Origin: Loxodes magnus
Lineage: Eukaryota; Ciliophora; Karyorelictea; Loxodida; Loxodidae
Reading direction: 5' to 3'
Length of the DNA: 64,000 nucleotides
Assembly: GCA_946699065.1 (NCBI GenBank)
Contig: CAMPDV010000111.1
Coordinates: forward strand, 186,001 to 250,000
A program made the translations under genes and the position numbers. Below are positions 21,604 to 36,010 of the stretch, one piece after another (position 1 is the stretch's first letter; every line of letters starts with the position of its first letter). A model generated the notes under the pieces. It did not search any database. It had not been told where the DNA came from and was given only the letters and a program-made list of their open reading frames with translations.

Positions 21604-23119
21604 AATTTGATTGAGGCCTTTTAAAAAAAAAAACTTTATTCAAAAAATGATGTTTTCAAAAGAACTGAATATACATCAATTTCCTTCTCATTCTAAACTC
21701 AGAAAAAATTTAAAGAGTTAAAAATAAAGGAGATAATTAAACTTATGATCTAAAAGCTGAAAAAAATTTATAATTTTAAATCGTGGTATTTCTATTATAT
21801 ATGCCGGATTTTTAGATTTTATTTAATATAATTTTTTTATTTGCTAGGTAAAATAAAATATTTTTGATTTAAGAGGTAAAATATTAAATATAGATATCCT
21901 AAAGGACTATAATATTCATTTAATTATTTTTTTATTTTTATTTCTTTTTAAATAAAAATCATACTTTTTATGAATTTAGTTATGGTATATTTAAATTTAT
22001 ATTCTTAAATGATAAATGTATATGGTTATTTTAAGATTAAAAACGATATATTTAGTAAACTCTTTAGAATATGAAAATACGAGGTGGTAACTTTTGTAAT
22101 ATTAATCTAATAGCCTTCATGGAAATAATATACTAAAATATTATTTAGATCTTTTCTCAATTGAAAAGGGTAAGAATAATACTCGTGCTTTGTTAAATCA
22201 GAAGCTAAAAAATAATATTTTAAGTTTGAACACTTTTTACCTATATAACTCTGTTTTAAAATTAAGATGAAGTTTCTAAAGTTAATCAATTATCAATCTG
22301 AAATGTAATTATTTAATGTTTAATTTAAATATCCCCAATTAAATTAATTGGATATAACTCATAGTAGATATTAACTACCATTATTAGTTTGATAGAAAGA
22401 ATTTATTAATTATTAACATTTTTATTTCTGGAAGAAAAATGTATTATCTTTTTGCTACTTGATGCAAGTTTTATATTTATTAGTATAAAATATCTCGATT
22501 GATTGATGAACTTTATTTACTATCTTCTTAAATTTATTTGAAATAGCTAAGAAAAAATGTAAAAAATATGAATAATAGAACAAATTCATTTTAATATAGA
22601 TTCGAGAATCCTAAGTATAATTATTTAATTTTTCTATTTAAACTTTATTTAATTTTCTTAAAAGATTCTAGATCATTAAGGCTTCCAAAAAATAAAAATT
22701 ATATAATCTAATTTTCTTGCATTGGTTATCAAATGAATACTTACCATAAAAATAAGAAAATTTTTAATCTCTTTATGAGAAATTTGTTTGATATTATTAT
22801 TTTTCATCAATCGATAAAAAATAAATAAATTCTGTATAAAATTATTTTAATTATATCTCTAATTAGAATTTATCCATCTTCCTTTATAGTTTTAAACATA
22901 TAGAATTTGTATTTTTATATTTAAAATATCATAATTATATATTAAATCTTTATTTTAGTTTCTTTTATCATTCTACTAAACAAATTTTTTTATTTTATTT
23001 CCCTTCACAAAATTATTTTTAGCTAAATACAACTCTTTTTAATTTAGATTTAATTATAGCAATTTATTTCTAAGTGAAATGTTTAATAATTTATTTATTA
23101 AACTATGAGAATAAAATAA
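21604..23119. other. AT-rich intergenic tract
   Basis: No motif or paralogue. The frame ATG 22289 to 22107 on the minus strand is short and compositionally random. Confidence 0.45.
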
Positions 23120-23190
23120 GGCTACTGAGGGGATCGAACCCTCGACCTTTTGATTACAAATCAAACGCACTACCACTATGCTAAGCAGCC
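23120..23190 (-). tRNA. tRNA-Thr(UGU), copy 1
   Basis: A 71-base cloverleaf. The acceptor GGCTGCT pairs with AGTAGCC. The anticodon arm is TTTGA-TTTGTAA-TCAAA, giving anticodon UGU (reads ACA). The T-arm is GAGGG-TTCGATC-CCCTC, with a good B box. No intron; CCA is not encoded. The sequence is identical in all five copies. The 3' flank on the minus strand is TTATTTTATT, a weak terminator. Confidence 0.95.
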
Positions 23191-26100
23191 TTCTTAGATA
23201 TCTTGTTATATATTTCTTTAATACCTTAAAAATGTACCAATTTTTTTATTTCTTAAGACTTTGATATTTCAATTAAATATATTAACCTCTAGATAGAGAA
23301 AATAAAGATATTTTAAATGATAAACTTCTAGAAATCTTTGAAATTAGATTTGATTATACTTTAAAGTGATTAAATAGCACAAAGGATTTTTACTGTTTAT
23401 CTGAAAATAATAATTTTGCTTATAAAATTTTTCTTAAATACTTTAATTGTCATTGCTGGGTTTACCTCTAATTTAATGTATGATATTTTATCTATTCATA
23501 TAGCAACTGCTTAGAAATTTTAATTATTTATCTATATAAATTAAGATTTTTGGATGCAAATATAATGTAAAAAATTATATTAATCTTTATTTATTTAGTA
23601 CTAAAATCCTAGAATCTTCAGAATTATATTAATCTATTAATTAAAATAAAAAGTAGAATTAAAAATATATAGGGGGACTTCATTATCTAAGTTAGAAGAA
23701 ATAAAATTACTAGTTAAAGTTAAGAAAAGCTACCTTACATTGTCTTTTTTAAATATTAAAGAAATAAAAGCAATTTGTAGCTTGATAGAAAATAAACTAT
23801 ATAGGTATATTTAGTAGGATTTTAAAATATTAAGAGTAAGTTCTATCTTAAATAGGTTAAAAATAGGATAAACAACAAATGATTTTCAAATTAAAAAGAT
23901 AAATAAACTATGCTAAGAAATGATTGTGCTTTTGTAAAATAATTTTTATCTAAAATAAAATTAGTTGGATTTAATTCATTATTTTATAGGCTTTTGCTTT
24001 TAACAGTGAATTAAAAAATAATAAACTTTATTCTTAATGATTTGGAATTTAATCTAATGTTTTTTCTTTGTAGGTTGTAAACAATACAGCTTTAATTACA
24101 ATTTAAGCTTAATCTTCATTTTTTATTATTTTAATGAAGATATATCAATTTTATATTTTTCAATTTCTTTAGATTATACTAGCATATTAAAGTTTCTATA
24201 TCTTAAAACTTAATGTTTTTAGCCTAATATCAAAAACCATTAAAAATATGAAGATTAAGACCAGACAATTTTATCAAAATCCAATAAATTTTATTTTTTC
24301 ATACAAAATGAACTTTCATGAAATTTTAAATTTAAAAAGAAAAATCTTTAAGGATTTAATAGAACAAATAAATGTTCTAAACAATCATAAGCACTTAGTT
24401 TAGTAGCATCAAAGAGGCTATTTTAAATAAAAACATCGTAATAAATTGTATTTGCATTGACTTTTTAGTTTAGCTGGCTAGCAAGAAAATTACGAATATT
24501 AAATAAATCTAAAATATAAGATATGGATAAAATTTAAAATTTCATTCTGATTCACATTTATTTTTAGTAGTTTCGAATTCATAAATTTCGAATTTTTTGC
24601 TTAATTTAAGATAATATAATCAAAAAGCATATAAAATCATTTTTTCTTAAGTTTTAAGATAAACTTATCTACTTAATAAAACTAAATAATATCAATGTGT
24701 TTTCCTAAAACATTTGCAATAGTAATGATTTGCTATAAATAGAGTAAGCTTCTTTTTAGAATTTAAGAATTTTAATTTTTTAATATTATATGCTTCCTTC
24801 CCCCATTTTCTATTTGTATAGCAAAAACAGAATCATGCATAACTTGCTTTAAAAATTTAGGAATATAATAATTTGCCTTTCAATTAGCATTATAAGCTGA
24901 TTAAACAATGAAAGTAATATCACCAGGCTTCGAGAAAAATTCCATTATCATATGAGCTCCATCAGCAGATTCAAAGTCTTTATTTGATACAATTAATTTT
25001 TTTCGCCTTATTTCATAAATAGATTCTTCGAATGAATTAATGAGTTTCCTACTTGGCTTATTTAAAATAGAAATAAAAATTAAGCATAGAGTCCAATTAT
25101 CCAAAGGCACTTCAAATTATTTAACTTATTTCACAATAACTTTTATAGATGAGTAAACGAACAATTTTCATGAGAATAAATTGGTAATGAACACTTCGTA
25201 AAATTATCTCATTTAGCTTATAAAAAAAGGATATTAAAATTAAAAATTTTAGGAGCTAAATAGTTTAATATTAGCTTAAGGGAACGCTTATTTGTAATAT
25301 GCACTCCAAATCTGTCATTTTTTAGTAGATTAATTATGATCTAAATAATTCCGTCTTAGAAAATTGGATCTGCCTTTCATAATTGATAAATAAGAGAATT
25401 TAAATCTTTATCAAAGTAATCAAATTTAAAATGTATAATTTTAGGTGATTTAGGAGAGATATTTAGATAGAAATCAAATATTTCTTTATTATTTATTGAG
25501 TATGAAATTTAAATTAAAGCTAAGCCTAAGGAAAAATTTAGGTTCAGTCTAAAAAAATAACAAATATCTTTAATCTAATATAATCACCTATAGATTCTTC
25601 CTGCTATTTCTTCTAAGTGTTAAAAACTAAGACTTAGTTTTTTCTTTTATCATCAAAAAATTTATATAATTTCCTTTGAAAGATTTCTATTAACATTCTT
25701 CTTTTAACTCTATAACTAATATGATTTAACTAGTTAAATCAAATTTTAATAGTTATAAACGTAAAATGCTGTAAGGTTTAAATAAATATTCGGAATACAG
25801 CCTGAAGGTACTTAATCAACTTTTTCTTATCTAGCTCTAAAAGCCTTAGAGAATCATTTAATTTTACCTTAAATAAAAAGATAAAATAATAGAATAAATT
25901 AACTATTTATAGAGTGTTGTCTTAGATGACATATTTTCTTCTATATATTAAATAGATTCTATAGTGAAAGAGTATTCCCTTAGTATATTTAACTTGCTAA
26001 GACTTATTATTAGTTTGAGATATATTAATGGAAGTTTATTATAAATATAATGCTATTATCTATTATCTGTTTTATTGAAAATATTTAATTATAACTTTCT

Positions 26101-28213
26101 ATTTTAAAAGTAGGAATATACTGCATATAAATCTACCTTAATTAATATATCTATTCAAGCTTTTATTTAATTGATAAAAGTCATTTAAATATATCTTTGA
26201 AATATTTAGATAAAACCTGTCTCTGATCTAGATATTTCTTATATTATGTTTATCTAAGTCATCTTAACTTTATTTATTTCAAGATTCCTTTAGAAAACAA
26301 TTTATACAACCGAAGCTTTAGCATTATTAGTCTGCACTATCAAAATTTTAATCTTAATAACTAAAAAATTAATTTTGCAAGATAAATAAAATTTAACCAC
26401 TTTGATTATTATCTATTGAGAGTAGCAAATTTAAATTTTAACTCCATAAAATACCCTAAACCACTAATAACTTTCATCTAAGTGATAGAAGTAATAGAAA
26501 TAATATTTTATACTAGAATTTTTGTAACTACTAAATATGAAATTAATTTAAAGTCTCTTAATTTATAAAATAAATCCTAATATTTTAAATTTCTAGCCTA
26601 AATTTAATTTTTTCTATTTTACTTTATTTTACTCATTCTTTTAATTTCTAAATTATTAGGTTTAATTTTAATTAATAAAGGCTATTGATAATTTAGATAG
26701 TACTAATACTTGCTAAGCTTTCTAGATATAATCCAACTAAAAGAGAATTAAAAGATAGATATTAATCTATCTTAAAGCTATTATAATATGATTGCAACTG
26801 GTTATTATAACTCCCTCTCTTTACTTATTTTCCACCTTTTTAGAAAATATTTTAACTACAATTTTCTAAAATATATCACAGAAATAAAAACAAAGCGCTA
26901 ATATTTGGGGTAATCTAATTAAAAGGGAAATAATTAATTAATAATGCAGTCAGATTTAATAGATATAATACTCTGTATTATATCAGTTGTCTAGCCTATT
27001 AATATAAGTTTAATAAATGATTCTTATATTTTATTTTAGATATTAAAAGCTTAGGATTATCAATTCAAACTTTTTGAATTTACATGATTATAAATTGCTT
27101 TAGAAGTCTACAATTTTCTTTCTTAAGCTATCGATGAAGAAAAATTTAAGAATGAAATTTTAGATTTTAAGCTCAATTAAATTTAATTTCTCATTCGAAT
27201 GGAAAAGTTTAAGCTCTTATTTGAATGAAACTATTATATATTAAATATCATTCAAGAAATACAATTTGATTATTAAGAAATTTTATTATCATATCAATAA
27301 CCCTTGGAATAATAAATGCATTAAATTGATATAATTACATAGAAGCAAAATGATATACATTTAATGACTATTAAAACTAAATCATATTAACATTAGAAAA
27401 CCTAGAATGTAGTTTTAAATTTAGATAAGAGGTAAAATTAAAAATTAAGCTAGTTTAATTATCTTAATATCGTCTTTAAACTAATTCAACTTTTAGCTTT
27501 AGCTTTAGGCTTATTTTGATAATAATAAAGCATACAAAGCATCTATCTAGTTTTATATCTTATTCTCAATAACTTTAACTAGCTAGTATCACCTATTTTC
27601 TTATATTTTAAACAGGATTGCAATTTATTTCCTTCAACAGAGAAATATTTAACTTTAATCTATTTTAAGACGAAATAATAAAAGAGAGGACTTTTTCAAA
27701 CTCGGTACTTTATCTTCAAAGCATCATAACTCAACATAAAATTAAAAATACCTAAAATGATGATATTACCCAAGAAGACATAAGAGAGCTAACGCATACC
27801 ATATATAAATAGAGTAATTAAGATAAAGATTTAATGGTATAATCTTAATATTAGCTTTTATTTATATAATATTCATTCTTTCTTGTTTACACGTAGCTCT
27901 TATTCCTACTTACCTCATTCATAAAACTCAATACAAATTGTCTTAGCATTCTAAATCTACTTGCAAGAGTAAAGCAAAATAAAAAAGCAGTGTCTAAGAG
28001 ATTTGTAAATAGTTTAAAAATAAAAGGGAAAAGTTTATTGAATCATATAAATAAAGATCGACTATGTAGAGATAAATTTTCTAATTTGAAAATAAAAAGT
28101 AGAATAATATTGCTTAGCTATATAATCATTTAAGTTAAATAGTGAGTAAATCTCTTTGTTTAATAATTAATAATCACTTAAGTTAATTTCATTTTTCTAA
28201 TTTATAATTGAAA
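23191..28213. other. Long AT-rich tract with weak coding candidates
   Basis: About 5 kb without a certain gene. Two patches stand out: 24600-25128 on the minus strand (listed separately) and 27600-28145 on the plus strand. In the latter one frame reads KNTQNDDITQEDIRELTHTI and ends TAG TGA just before the gene at 28214. Neither has a recognised domain. The rest looks non-coding. Confidence 0.35.
24600..25128 (-). CDS. Possible exon or decayed gene, unknown function
   Basis: One minus-strand frame here is richer in Pro, Asp, Gly, Ala and Glu than the surroundings (for example PLDNWTLCLIF, FESADGAHMIMEFFSKPGD, AIQIENGGRKHII), and local GC is near 30%. Two TGA codons are read as Trp, one in YNANWKANYYIPKF. 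No ATG start or clear stop is visible. Continuing upstream needs a frame change near 25140, where several GT...AG candidates of 16-23 bases exist. I see no family motif. It could be an exon, a degenerate gene or chance. Confidence 0.25.
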
Positions 28214-28765
28214 ATGGATCATCCAGGCAGCTCGCTTGATTAAAGTGTTAAAAGCAGCAATCTAAAGAGAATTTATAACTTTCGTTGTAAAGAGAGTGAC
28301 CAGAGCAATAGATTTAAGAGATAGGAGCACTTAATTAAAATTTCCACGGAGGGAAAAATCCGCTATATAAAACTCGATCTGATTGAAAATGAAAGAAAAA
28401 ATTCAGTGCCTCAGTTGAATTTACTAATGAGTCCGCTTATTCTTAGGAGATAACTTCAAAAGAATCGCTAAATAAGTCCTACTTTCCAGTTAAAATAAGA
28501 AGATATCTCTCAATAGAAAGAATGAAAGAGTTTCCCTATTAAAAGAAGTAAATATGTGCTAGAAATTGAGAAATTTGCAATAAAATAGCAGGCATCTCAA
28601 CACGAAAAGACTCTAAGGATGTAATATTAAATATAATAAGACGCATTCAAAGACTATAATAGATATAAAATGCTCACTAATGAACATTTTGTATGGCTGA
28701 TTTTTATTGTCCTAGTAATTTTTTACAAGATGTTCTGTTTTTTCCTTTAAGTTCCCCTGCTTTGA
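28214..28765 (+). CDS. Small tail-anchored protein, family A, copy 2
   Basis: 183 residues from ATG to TGA. The N-terminus (MDHPGSSLDQSVKSSN) and the block ISTEGKIRYIKLDLIE are nearly the same as in the copy at 43.5 kb. The shared centre NSVPQLNLLMSPLILRRQL and the C-terminal DYNRYKMLTNEHFVW, followed by a hydrophobic run LIFIVLVIFYKMFCFF, define the family. One internal TGA (KEWKSF) is Trp. About eight residues follow the hydrophobic segment before the TGA, which sits at the same position as in copy 1 and supports that stop. Topology is inferred: cytosolic domain with a C-terminal membrane anchor. A tRNA-Thr gene follows 1.3 kb downstream. Confidence 0.78.
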
Positions 28766-30045
28766 TTTAAGTAATTTTTCCATGCAAAATAAGATTTTCT
28801 TCCTTTATCAATTACTATCTTAATATATTTGCTTTAACTAATATATAATAAAGGTTAATGAAGCTTTAATACTAAAAGGGTTATAATTTTAAATTTCTAT
28901 ACTGTAAAATAAGTAATTTCGATGCTTTGTAATAATTAATGAAATATAAGGATTTATTATATTTAATTTTAAGGAAATATAGCTAAGCATTTATTAAAGC
29001 ATTCCCATTATATCCTTCTAGAATTATAATTAAACATCAGACTTTATTAAGCATTTCGAAGCATTCAAAATGAATCTTTTTCAATAGTTTTATTTCTGCT
29101 TTCAAATAATCTCTAAGTTAATTGTTTTGTCTAATTTGCTTATAAAAATACCAATGTAATAAGTAAAAATAATAGAACTAGTAAAGCATTTATTAAGCCT
29201 CTAGCTTGAAGACCCCCTTTAGTAAATCTTTTAGTTAGATTTTTATTTTTTGAGGAATTGCTAGGTTATTTAATTTTATTTCCTTAGAAAAAAAGCAAAT
29301 TAAATAAAGTAAAATTTGAGTTTTAAAAGTTAGGAGATAAGCTAAAGATATAAATTTTAATATATCATAAAGAAGCAAAAGTTTCATCTAGTTAGATTTT
29401 AGATCTACTATCTAGTTTTATAAATAAGTGAAATTTAATCATTAGGAAAATTAAAAAAGCTTTAGTAAATTTTAATTTAAGACGACTATACGTATATTAT
29501 AGGATAAAACATAATAATTAATCTTAGGGTTTCTTTATCTTATGTCTTATTATATTTGCCTTAAATTAAATTTAATAATACATAAAGTAAACTTATCTAG
29601 TTTAAATTAGAACATAGATTTATCGAAATGCTATTTTGGTTCTTATAGCAGTGCTTTATAAATATTTTTATTTATCTTAAAACTTTAATTTTATTATGTT
29701 AAAACTAAATAATTACAAAGACTGAAGCTATTCTTTAAATTGATTAAATAGATTTTATTTAATATTTGCTATTGGAAGTAAAATTAGATGAAATAGATAA
29801 TTCTATTAAGAAAGAAATTCATAAAAATTGAAAAGAAAGAGAGATACTTTGATTTGAGGAAAAAAGTTAAAGTAAGTTAGTAAATGAAATTATAAAAATA
29901 AATATCAGAAAGAAAGATTGGCTAGATAATAATAAAAACCTTCTTTTGTTTAAATTATTGATTTCCAGGCTTTTGAGCTTATTTGAAAATGATAATGTAC
30001 TTATTGGAATAATATTTAAGGAAGAAATGAATTACCTTTTAAGAA
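28766..30045. other. AT-rich intergenic tract
   Basis: Nothing supportable between the family A gene and the tRNA. Confidence 0.45.
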
Positions 30046-30116
30046 GGCTGCTTAGCATAGTGGTAGTGCGTTTGATTTGTAATCAAAAGGTCGAGGGTTC
30101 GATCCCCTCAGTAGCC
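30046..30116 (+). tRNA. tRNA-Thr(UGU), copy 2
   Basis: Identical in all 71 bases to the other four copies. The upstream flank TTACCTTTTAAGAA resembles that of the 57.3 kb copy (ATACCTTTTAACAA), suggesting those two arose from one duplication with some flank. It is followed by TTATTTTT. Confidence 0.95.
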
Positions 30117-33100
30117 TTATTTTTGTCATTCAAATTTGTATTTAAACTTTTTATTTAGCTTAAACATTATTCATTTATCATATCAATTATAATGTTTCTT
30201 TAAGCTATATATAAAAAGGAGAATAAATCTAGAGATTTTAGATTAAAATAATTTTCTTATTATGAGACATCAAACAACGAATGACTTTTTCCATTTTCTA
30301 GAATTTTAAAATTTAGCTAATATTTTAAGACTTGGTATACTTCTAGATCTAAGATATATAATAATTTTAAAACTACTAAAGCAGAAATTAAAGTCCAGTT
30401 ATCATATAATTAAAAAAATAATTGAAGCATTATAAATTTTTTTAATCTTAATTGAAGCTTTTTTCATTGTAAATTTATCTAAACATTTCTTTAAATTTAG
30501 TTAATTTTTTATCTTCTAAACTTCATTTTTTTATCATTTTAAATTAAAGAGGAAAATAATTTTAATACTTGTTGCTTTTATACATAACAAATTCAAAAAT
30601 TCTCTTATATTTATTCATAAATGCCATGTTGATCTGATTTTTTTGAAGAATAAATAATTCATATTAATAAGAAATATAGGTACAGGAGGTAATCATAAAG
30701 GTGTTTTTACTATTATGAGCAGACTCTTTTACAGTGATATCAAATTTTAAAACAAGTATCAATAACTTCAAATTTCGTATCTCTTAAACCTCTATTTTAT
30801 AATCTTTAGCCAATTTAGATAAGAAAATTAAAAATTCTAGCCTTATTTTATAATTATATCTATAAATTTCAAACCTAATAAAACTTTATAGCTTAAAGAA
30901 CTATTTATTATTATGTTTAATTAACTTTTTACCGAATAAAAAGAGATAAATTATAAATAATAAAAGCTTTAATCATTAGACTGCTTATATTTATTATTTT
31001 AGATTTAGTTAATAAATAAATCACAGCATTCTTGCTATAAAATTAATAATATTTATGTATTATTATAATTTGTTCTCGCTAACCCTTCTAAATAGCTTTA
31101 ATTATTTAAAGTATTAAGTTTTCTTTTATTTAATTGCTCTAAATAAAGTTTATATTTTCTTCTTTGCTCATTTAATTATCCTTACTTCTCCTTTTTGAAA
31201 AGCTTTTTAACTTAAAATTTTGACTTTTAATTTAAAGCTTCTTTTGATTTTTTATTATTATCATATTAAAACTAAAATATCTTACAATTTTAGTTTTAAA
31301 TTGGTCTTATAAGAGAAGCATACATAAAGAAAATAAAGATAGTTAAGGTATTTAAATTATTGATATAAGCTTTTAATTATAATATCTACAAGAGCTTAGA
31401 ATACATAACAAATAAATTAGTTATACTTTTTATCTTTCAGTTAAAGAAGATAATACATACCTAAGAAATCTAAACTTTTATATATTAATAAATAATTTCA
31501 GCTAAAGCTATAAGAAACTTAGATATTTAAATATGATATTAACTTATTAAGAGTTTTATTCCAAAGCTCTTATTAAAGATAAAATTAATAATTAACTTCT
31601 TATTAGGGAGATAAAAATCTATTATATGCAAATAGAATAATTGTTTATAATTTTGCAAAAAGAGGTAGTTTGCTTTAACTAGGTATAAATGCAATAAATA
31701 AATGGAATATCTATCCAAAAATAATTTAAAATTAATATCTTTTAGTAAATTCTGAAATAATTTTAGTTAGAAACTCTGGAGTATAACTATAATATGATTC
31801 TTATATTTAGAGCCTTGAAATCGTAAAAATACAAACAACAAGTGAATAAAGAAAACTTCTTCTTTAATTTTATTCTAATAATTTAGCAAATATTGCTTCT
31901 TTATTCAGGTATTTAGAATAATTATTATTTAAATTATAAAAGCAAACATAGTTCAGTCTAATTTTTTCCATAACTCTAATAAAATAAATATGCTCTTAAA
32001 ATGATTCTATTAAATAGCTTCTTTTTTAAAAATATCTAGATCTAAATTATGTTAATTATTCTAAAGCAAAAATATAAAAATTAATTTCTAAGATTTAAAT
32101 AACAAAATTTGATAAAATTTAATAAAGTTTGATGAGATTTAAAATAGAGTGTTTAGTAATAGATATAAAGGAGATCTTTAAGGTAAATTTTATGAATAAA
32201 AGACTTATATGGATTCTTAGGTGTTAATTATAGCAGCCAAATATAATTTAATAAATCTTATATATATGTAAATAAATTTGCTTATTAAACATCTTTTAAC
32301 TCTTAAATTAGAAAATTTGCTTATTATATAAGCATTAATTTTCTTTATTCTCACACAGATATTTAAAATTTTGGAAAGTTAATTAAAGTAAAAGGATAAT
32401 GATAAATAGAAAGGCTTATTTACGAATGTATAAGTTTAGGTGTATTTTAAATGTCAAGATAATTTCTTAGCAAGCAGATTTCAAATGTAAGAGTTTCTGA
32501 TAGAATATTTTGTGTTTTACTTAAAGATTTAATTATCCTCCAAAGCTATACTTATATTTTCTTTGATAAAAGGAAACTTAAAAAGAGAAATTACCTTACT
32601 CTTATACTAGGCAATAATTTTAAGCTTTATATTTATTTAAGTTTGCAAGGAATTATTAATCTCATAATAGATAGTGACTTTTTATAAAAGAATTATCATA
32701 AATTGCAAAAGCTTTATTAGCCTAATAGAACTAATTAAATATCTATAAATAGCAACTAAATTTACAATAAATTGCTAATGATGGATTATTTTAAAAGATA
32801 GTAGAACTCATAAACCATTTCCAGATAAATTTAATTTTATTCTTTTTAATATGCTATAAAATTTAAAAAATTAAAGGCTTAGAGATAAGCATCGTTTTAA
32901 TAATTTAACATTGTGACTACAATGAAAAAATATTTTTAATAAATCAATCATTAATTTATAATCATTAGGACTTACTCAACATTAACTAAATTATGGCTCT
33001 TTCATCTTCAATAACTTCTCACAATTTTTTTAAGTTTAATAAAAAGTCATCAATAGAACTAAATTACTTAATTTATCTCAAAGAGATTATACATCAATCT

Positions 33101-36010
33101 AAAGCTATGAAGAATATTGAAATAAGTGTAAAATCAAATAAATAAGAATGAGACTAACTCTGTATTTAATGTTAGTAAGAATAAAATTTAGTTTAGCATA
33201 ATGTTTATTTAATTTCTATTAAGCAGCAAAATATATTTGGAATATCCTAAGGCATCATTAAAATCCTAAATTAATTTGCTATTTAGAAAATTCTATCTCT
33301 TCAATTAAAGATTTAGAAGCTTATAAGTTTAAACAAAAATAATAACGTATTCTTCATCAAAGTTATGCTCATTAAATCGAAGAATAATTTATGGAAAGAG
33401 ATAAGATGAATAGCTTTTCACTCTAAACTAAATCATTAAATTTATTTCTTCAAACGAAATTAAAAAAAAAGTAGATATAAATAGATATGCTTTAGAGCTA
33501 GAAATATAATATTTCTTATATAAAGTAGAAAACAATTAAACAATTATTAAGAATATGCTAACGAAGATTGAAATAGTGAATAAGAAAGAAAGCTTTTCTT
33601 TTAAGAAAATTTTTATTAAGAAAACTAGATACTAAATACATTCGAAATCAGTTGCTTATTTTCCCCATAATTTGACTTTATTTTAGGTATTTAGTGAAGA
33701 TTTAATTATTTAAAATCTAAAAAACTAGAAATTTAAATTAGTAAATTGATTTTAAATAATTTCTTCTTAAGTTTAAATCTTATTTTGCAACACAATTAGC
33801 AGACATACATAAATTAAAGTAAGGAAGAAAAAATAATCTATATCAATTACATTATAAATAAATATAAAACATTTCATTCAATCATGCTTTAGTATAATTG
33901 TCTATTAAAACAGGATATTAACTGTTATTGATGTAGACTCAATGGTTTGTATAGATTTATAGGCCAAAATTTTATATAAATTTTAATAATTTAGATTTTA
34001 GCTAATACATCTAACTAATATTTTTTTACTTAAATTAGCTTATTTCCTTCATAACTTTTTAATAAGATTCTTTAACTATTATTTTTATTCTTTTTGCTTT
34101 GAATTAATGTTATAACATCTATTTTTCTAAAATAACTATGTATACCTTCATGGTTTAATTTAACTAGCTAAATAGTTTCAAATGGTGTTATTTGTAATTT
34201 TTTGTTGGTATCTTAGAGTAAATATAATGAGCTTCACACATCTTTTATACTTATTCATTTATTTTTTTGAAATTTTGAAATCTGATGAATGTGCTGACAA
34301 AAGTAAAGTAACGAGAGAGTTCCTTCGGTAGATTGCTAAATAAATAGCAAGATAAAAATTAAAATAAAATTGAACTAGCAAAATAAACTAAAAATTGTAC
34401 TGTTATAGGCTATAAGACACCATCATCAACTCCTTACAAAGATCAAGCCTAGTGCTATAGTATTTATTACTAAGCTAGACTTGATTAATCAATATAATAT
34501 CAACAACAATTGATTATTTTTATCAATAAGTATCATCAAAACGTACATACAAAAATGCAGGCAAATATTATTAATAATTATAAATCTTGCTATTAAAACT
34601 TCGTAATTAAATAGACTGCAAATTTATTAATTGTTCTTTTATTCAAAAATTAATTATGGATAATAGAATAGTTACTAAAACACACTAAATATCTTTAATG
34701 ATAGATATCTAATAAATTTAAATGTTTACAATTTTTAATTAATTAAGCATAAATCTATTATTTTCATGCTGAATAAAGACATAAAGAGCATAGATTTAGC
34801 ATTAAGATAGCTATAAAAGAAAGTCATATAAGCTAGTTATATTATATTATGATATTCATATTTTTATAAAAGAATACATTTTAATTAATTTCAATTTAAG
34901 GCTTATACTCAAATGTGGTTTGATAAAGCAATAAAATATTATAAACTGAGATATATTATAAAATATGAATAAACTATGAAGCAGATAAAACTAAAAACGT
35001 TATAAAAGTTCAGTTTAAATTTGATTGAAAATGAATTTAAGAAGCAAATTAATTTAAATAGGAAATAGAGTAAAATATGAAATTAATATATTTAAATAAA
35101 ATTACCTTTATAAATTAACCCTTTAAGCGAAGTTGTTAAAATAAAGAATATTGCATAAGGAGAATATTTATTGATTTATTGTTCTTAAATGTAAAATAAT
35201 AAGTTGTAAATGATCTTGTAACTATAAAAGTTTGATTCTAAGTTTAAAAAGGATCTTGGAGAGAAATTTAATTATGACAAATTAGTATTTAAACAGATAT
35301 TAAATGAGTTAAATTTAGAAAATTCTAGGATTTTATAATTTAGAGTATTTATCTTTTTTTAGGTTACAATTACCTTTAATCTAATTATTTAATATCATAC
35401 TTATAAATCCATAAACTTGATTGAAAGATTTGTGCTAAATAACTATTAGAGATTAAATAGGCTATTCTTAAGATAATTGAACTTAGTAAGAAAAGAGTAG
35501 GACATAAAAATAATTGTTATAATTTATTAAAATTACCTTATAGGTAAGAATTTATTCGAAATTTAAAGAGCTGCTTAACTAACTTTAATTAATCTTTAAA
35601 TAATAAAGAGTTACATCTGCCTTTTTGATTCCTAAAACATTAAAGAAAGGAGTAAAATTATTATACTAATTGCAATTATTACCAAACCATTTTATATCTT
35701 CTTTTTTCTTCCTTTTTTGATTTGCTACACATTAGTTTATACTTCCTTAGAATTTTAAATATTCATAGCTTAGTCATCAGAACAATTTATATAATCTACT
35801 TTAATTATATCAAGTTATATATCTTATGTTTTAAGAGTTAATAAAGGCAAATCTGGACTTGAATAATTTTATTTTTCTATCTCTAAATCCTAATCCATTG
35901 AATAATTATCTTATAAGTTAATATTTTAATTTTCTTCATTGAGAGCCACTTAAGTTTAAATGCTTTCTTTCATTAAATTTTATTTTATTTAGTTTTTTCT
36001 TCGCTTCATT
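30117..36010. other. Long AT-rich tract with weak coding candidates
   Basis: No certain gene in 5.9 kb. Slightly GC-richer, protein-like patches occur at 30600-30800 (minus), 31440-31900 (plus, GDKNLLYANRIIVYNFAKRG), 33270-33480 (plus, Glu/Lys-rich) and 34227-34370. None has a domain or a paralogue, and competing frames look nearly as good. Confidence 0.35.
34227..34373 (+). CDS. Possible small secreted peptide or first exon
   Basis: A 48-codon ATG-to-TGA frame. The first 18 residues (MSFTHLLYLFIYFFEILK) look like a signal peptide, followed by an acidic then strongly basic stretch (DECADKSKVTREFLRQIAKQ). Local GC is above background. No relative in the window. Another frame downstream (YKTPSSTPYKDQAQCYS) could be a continuation after an unseen intron. 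Weakly supported. Confidence 0.22.

Noticed and set aside
24600-26600. A minus-strand frame open for more than 600 codons (below 26600)
   Set aside because: With no unconditional stop every frame is open. TGA occurs about as often as chance predicts, composition is Asn/Lys/Ile/Phe/Leu-rich, and competing frames look equally good. Only the 24.6-25.1 kb patch was kept, at low confidence.
29946-30158. 70-residue ORF spanning a tRNA (also the 61-residue ORF at 57252-57437)
   Set aside because: Their matching peptide RLLSIVVVRLICNQKVEGSI is simply the translation of the identical tRNA-Thr gene.
31440-33480. Protein-like patches such as GDKNLLYANRIIVYNFAKRG and a Glu/Lys-rich frame at 33.3 kb
   Set aside because: All three frames give plausible peptides in places, without motifs or relatives. 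Not separable from chance without expression or comparative data.
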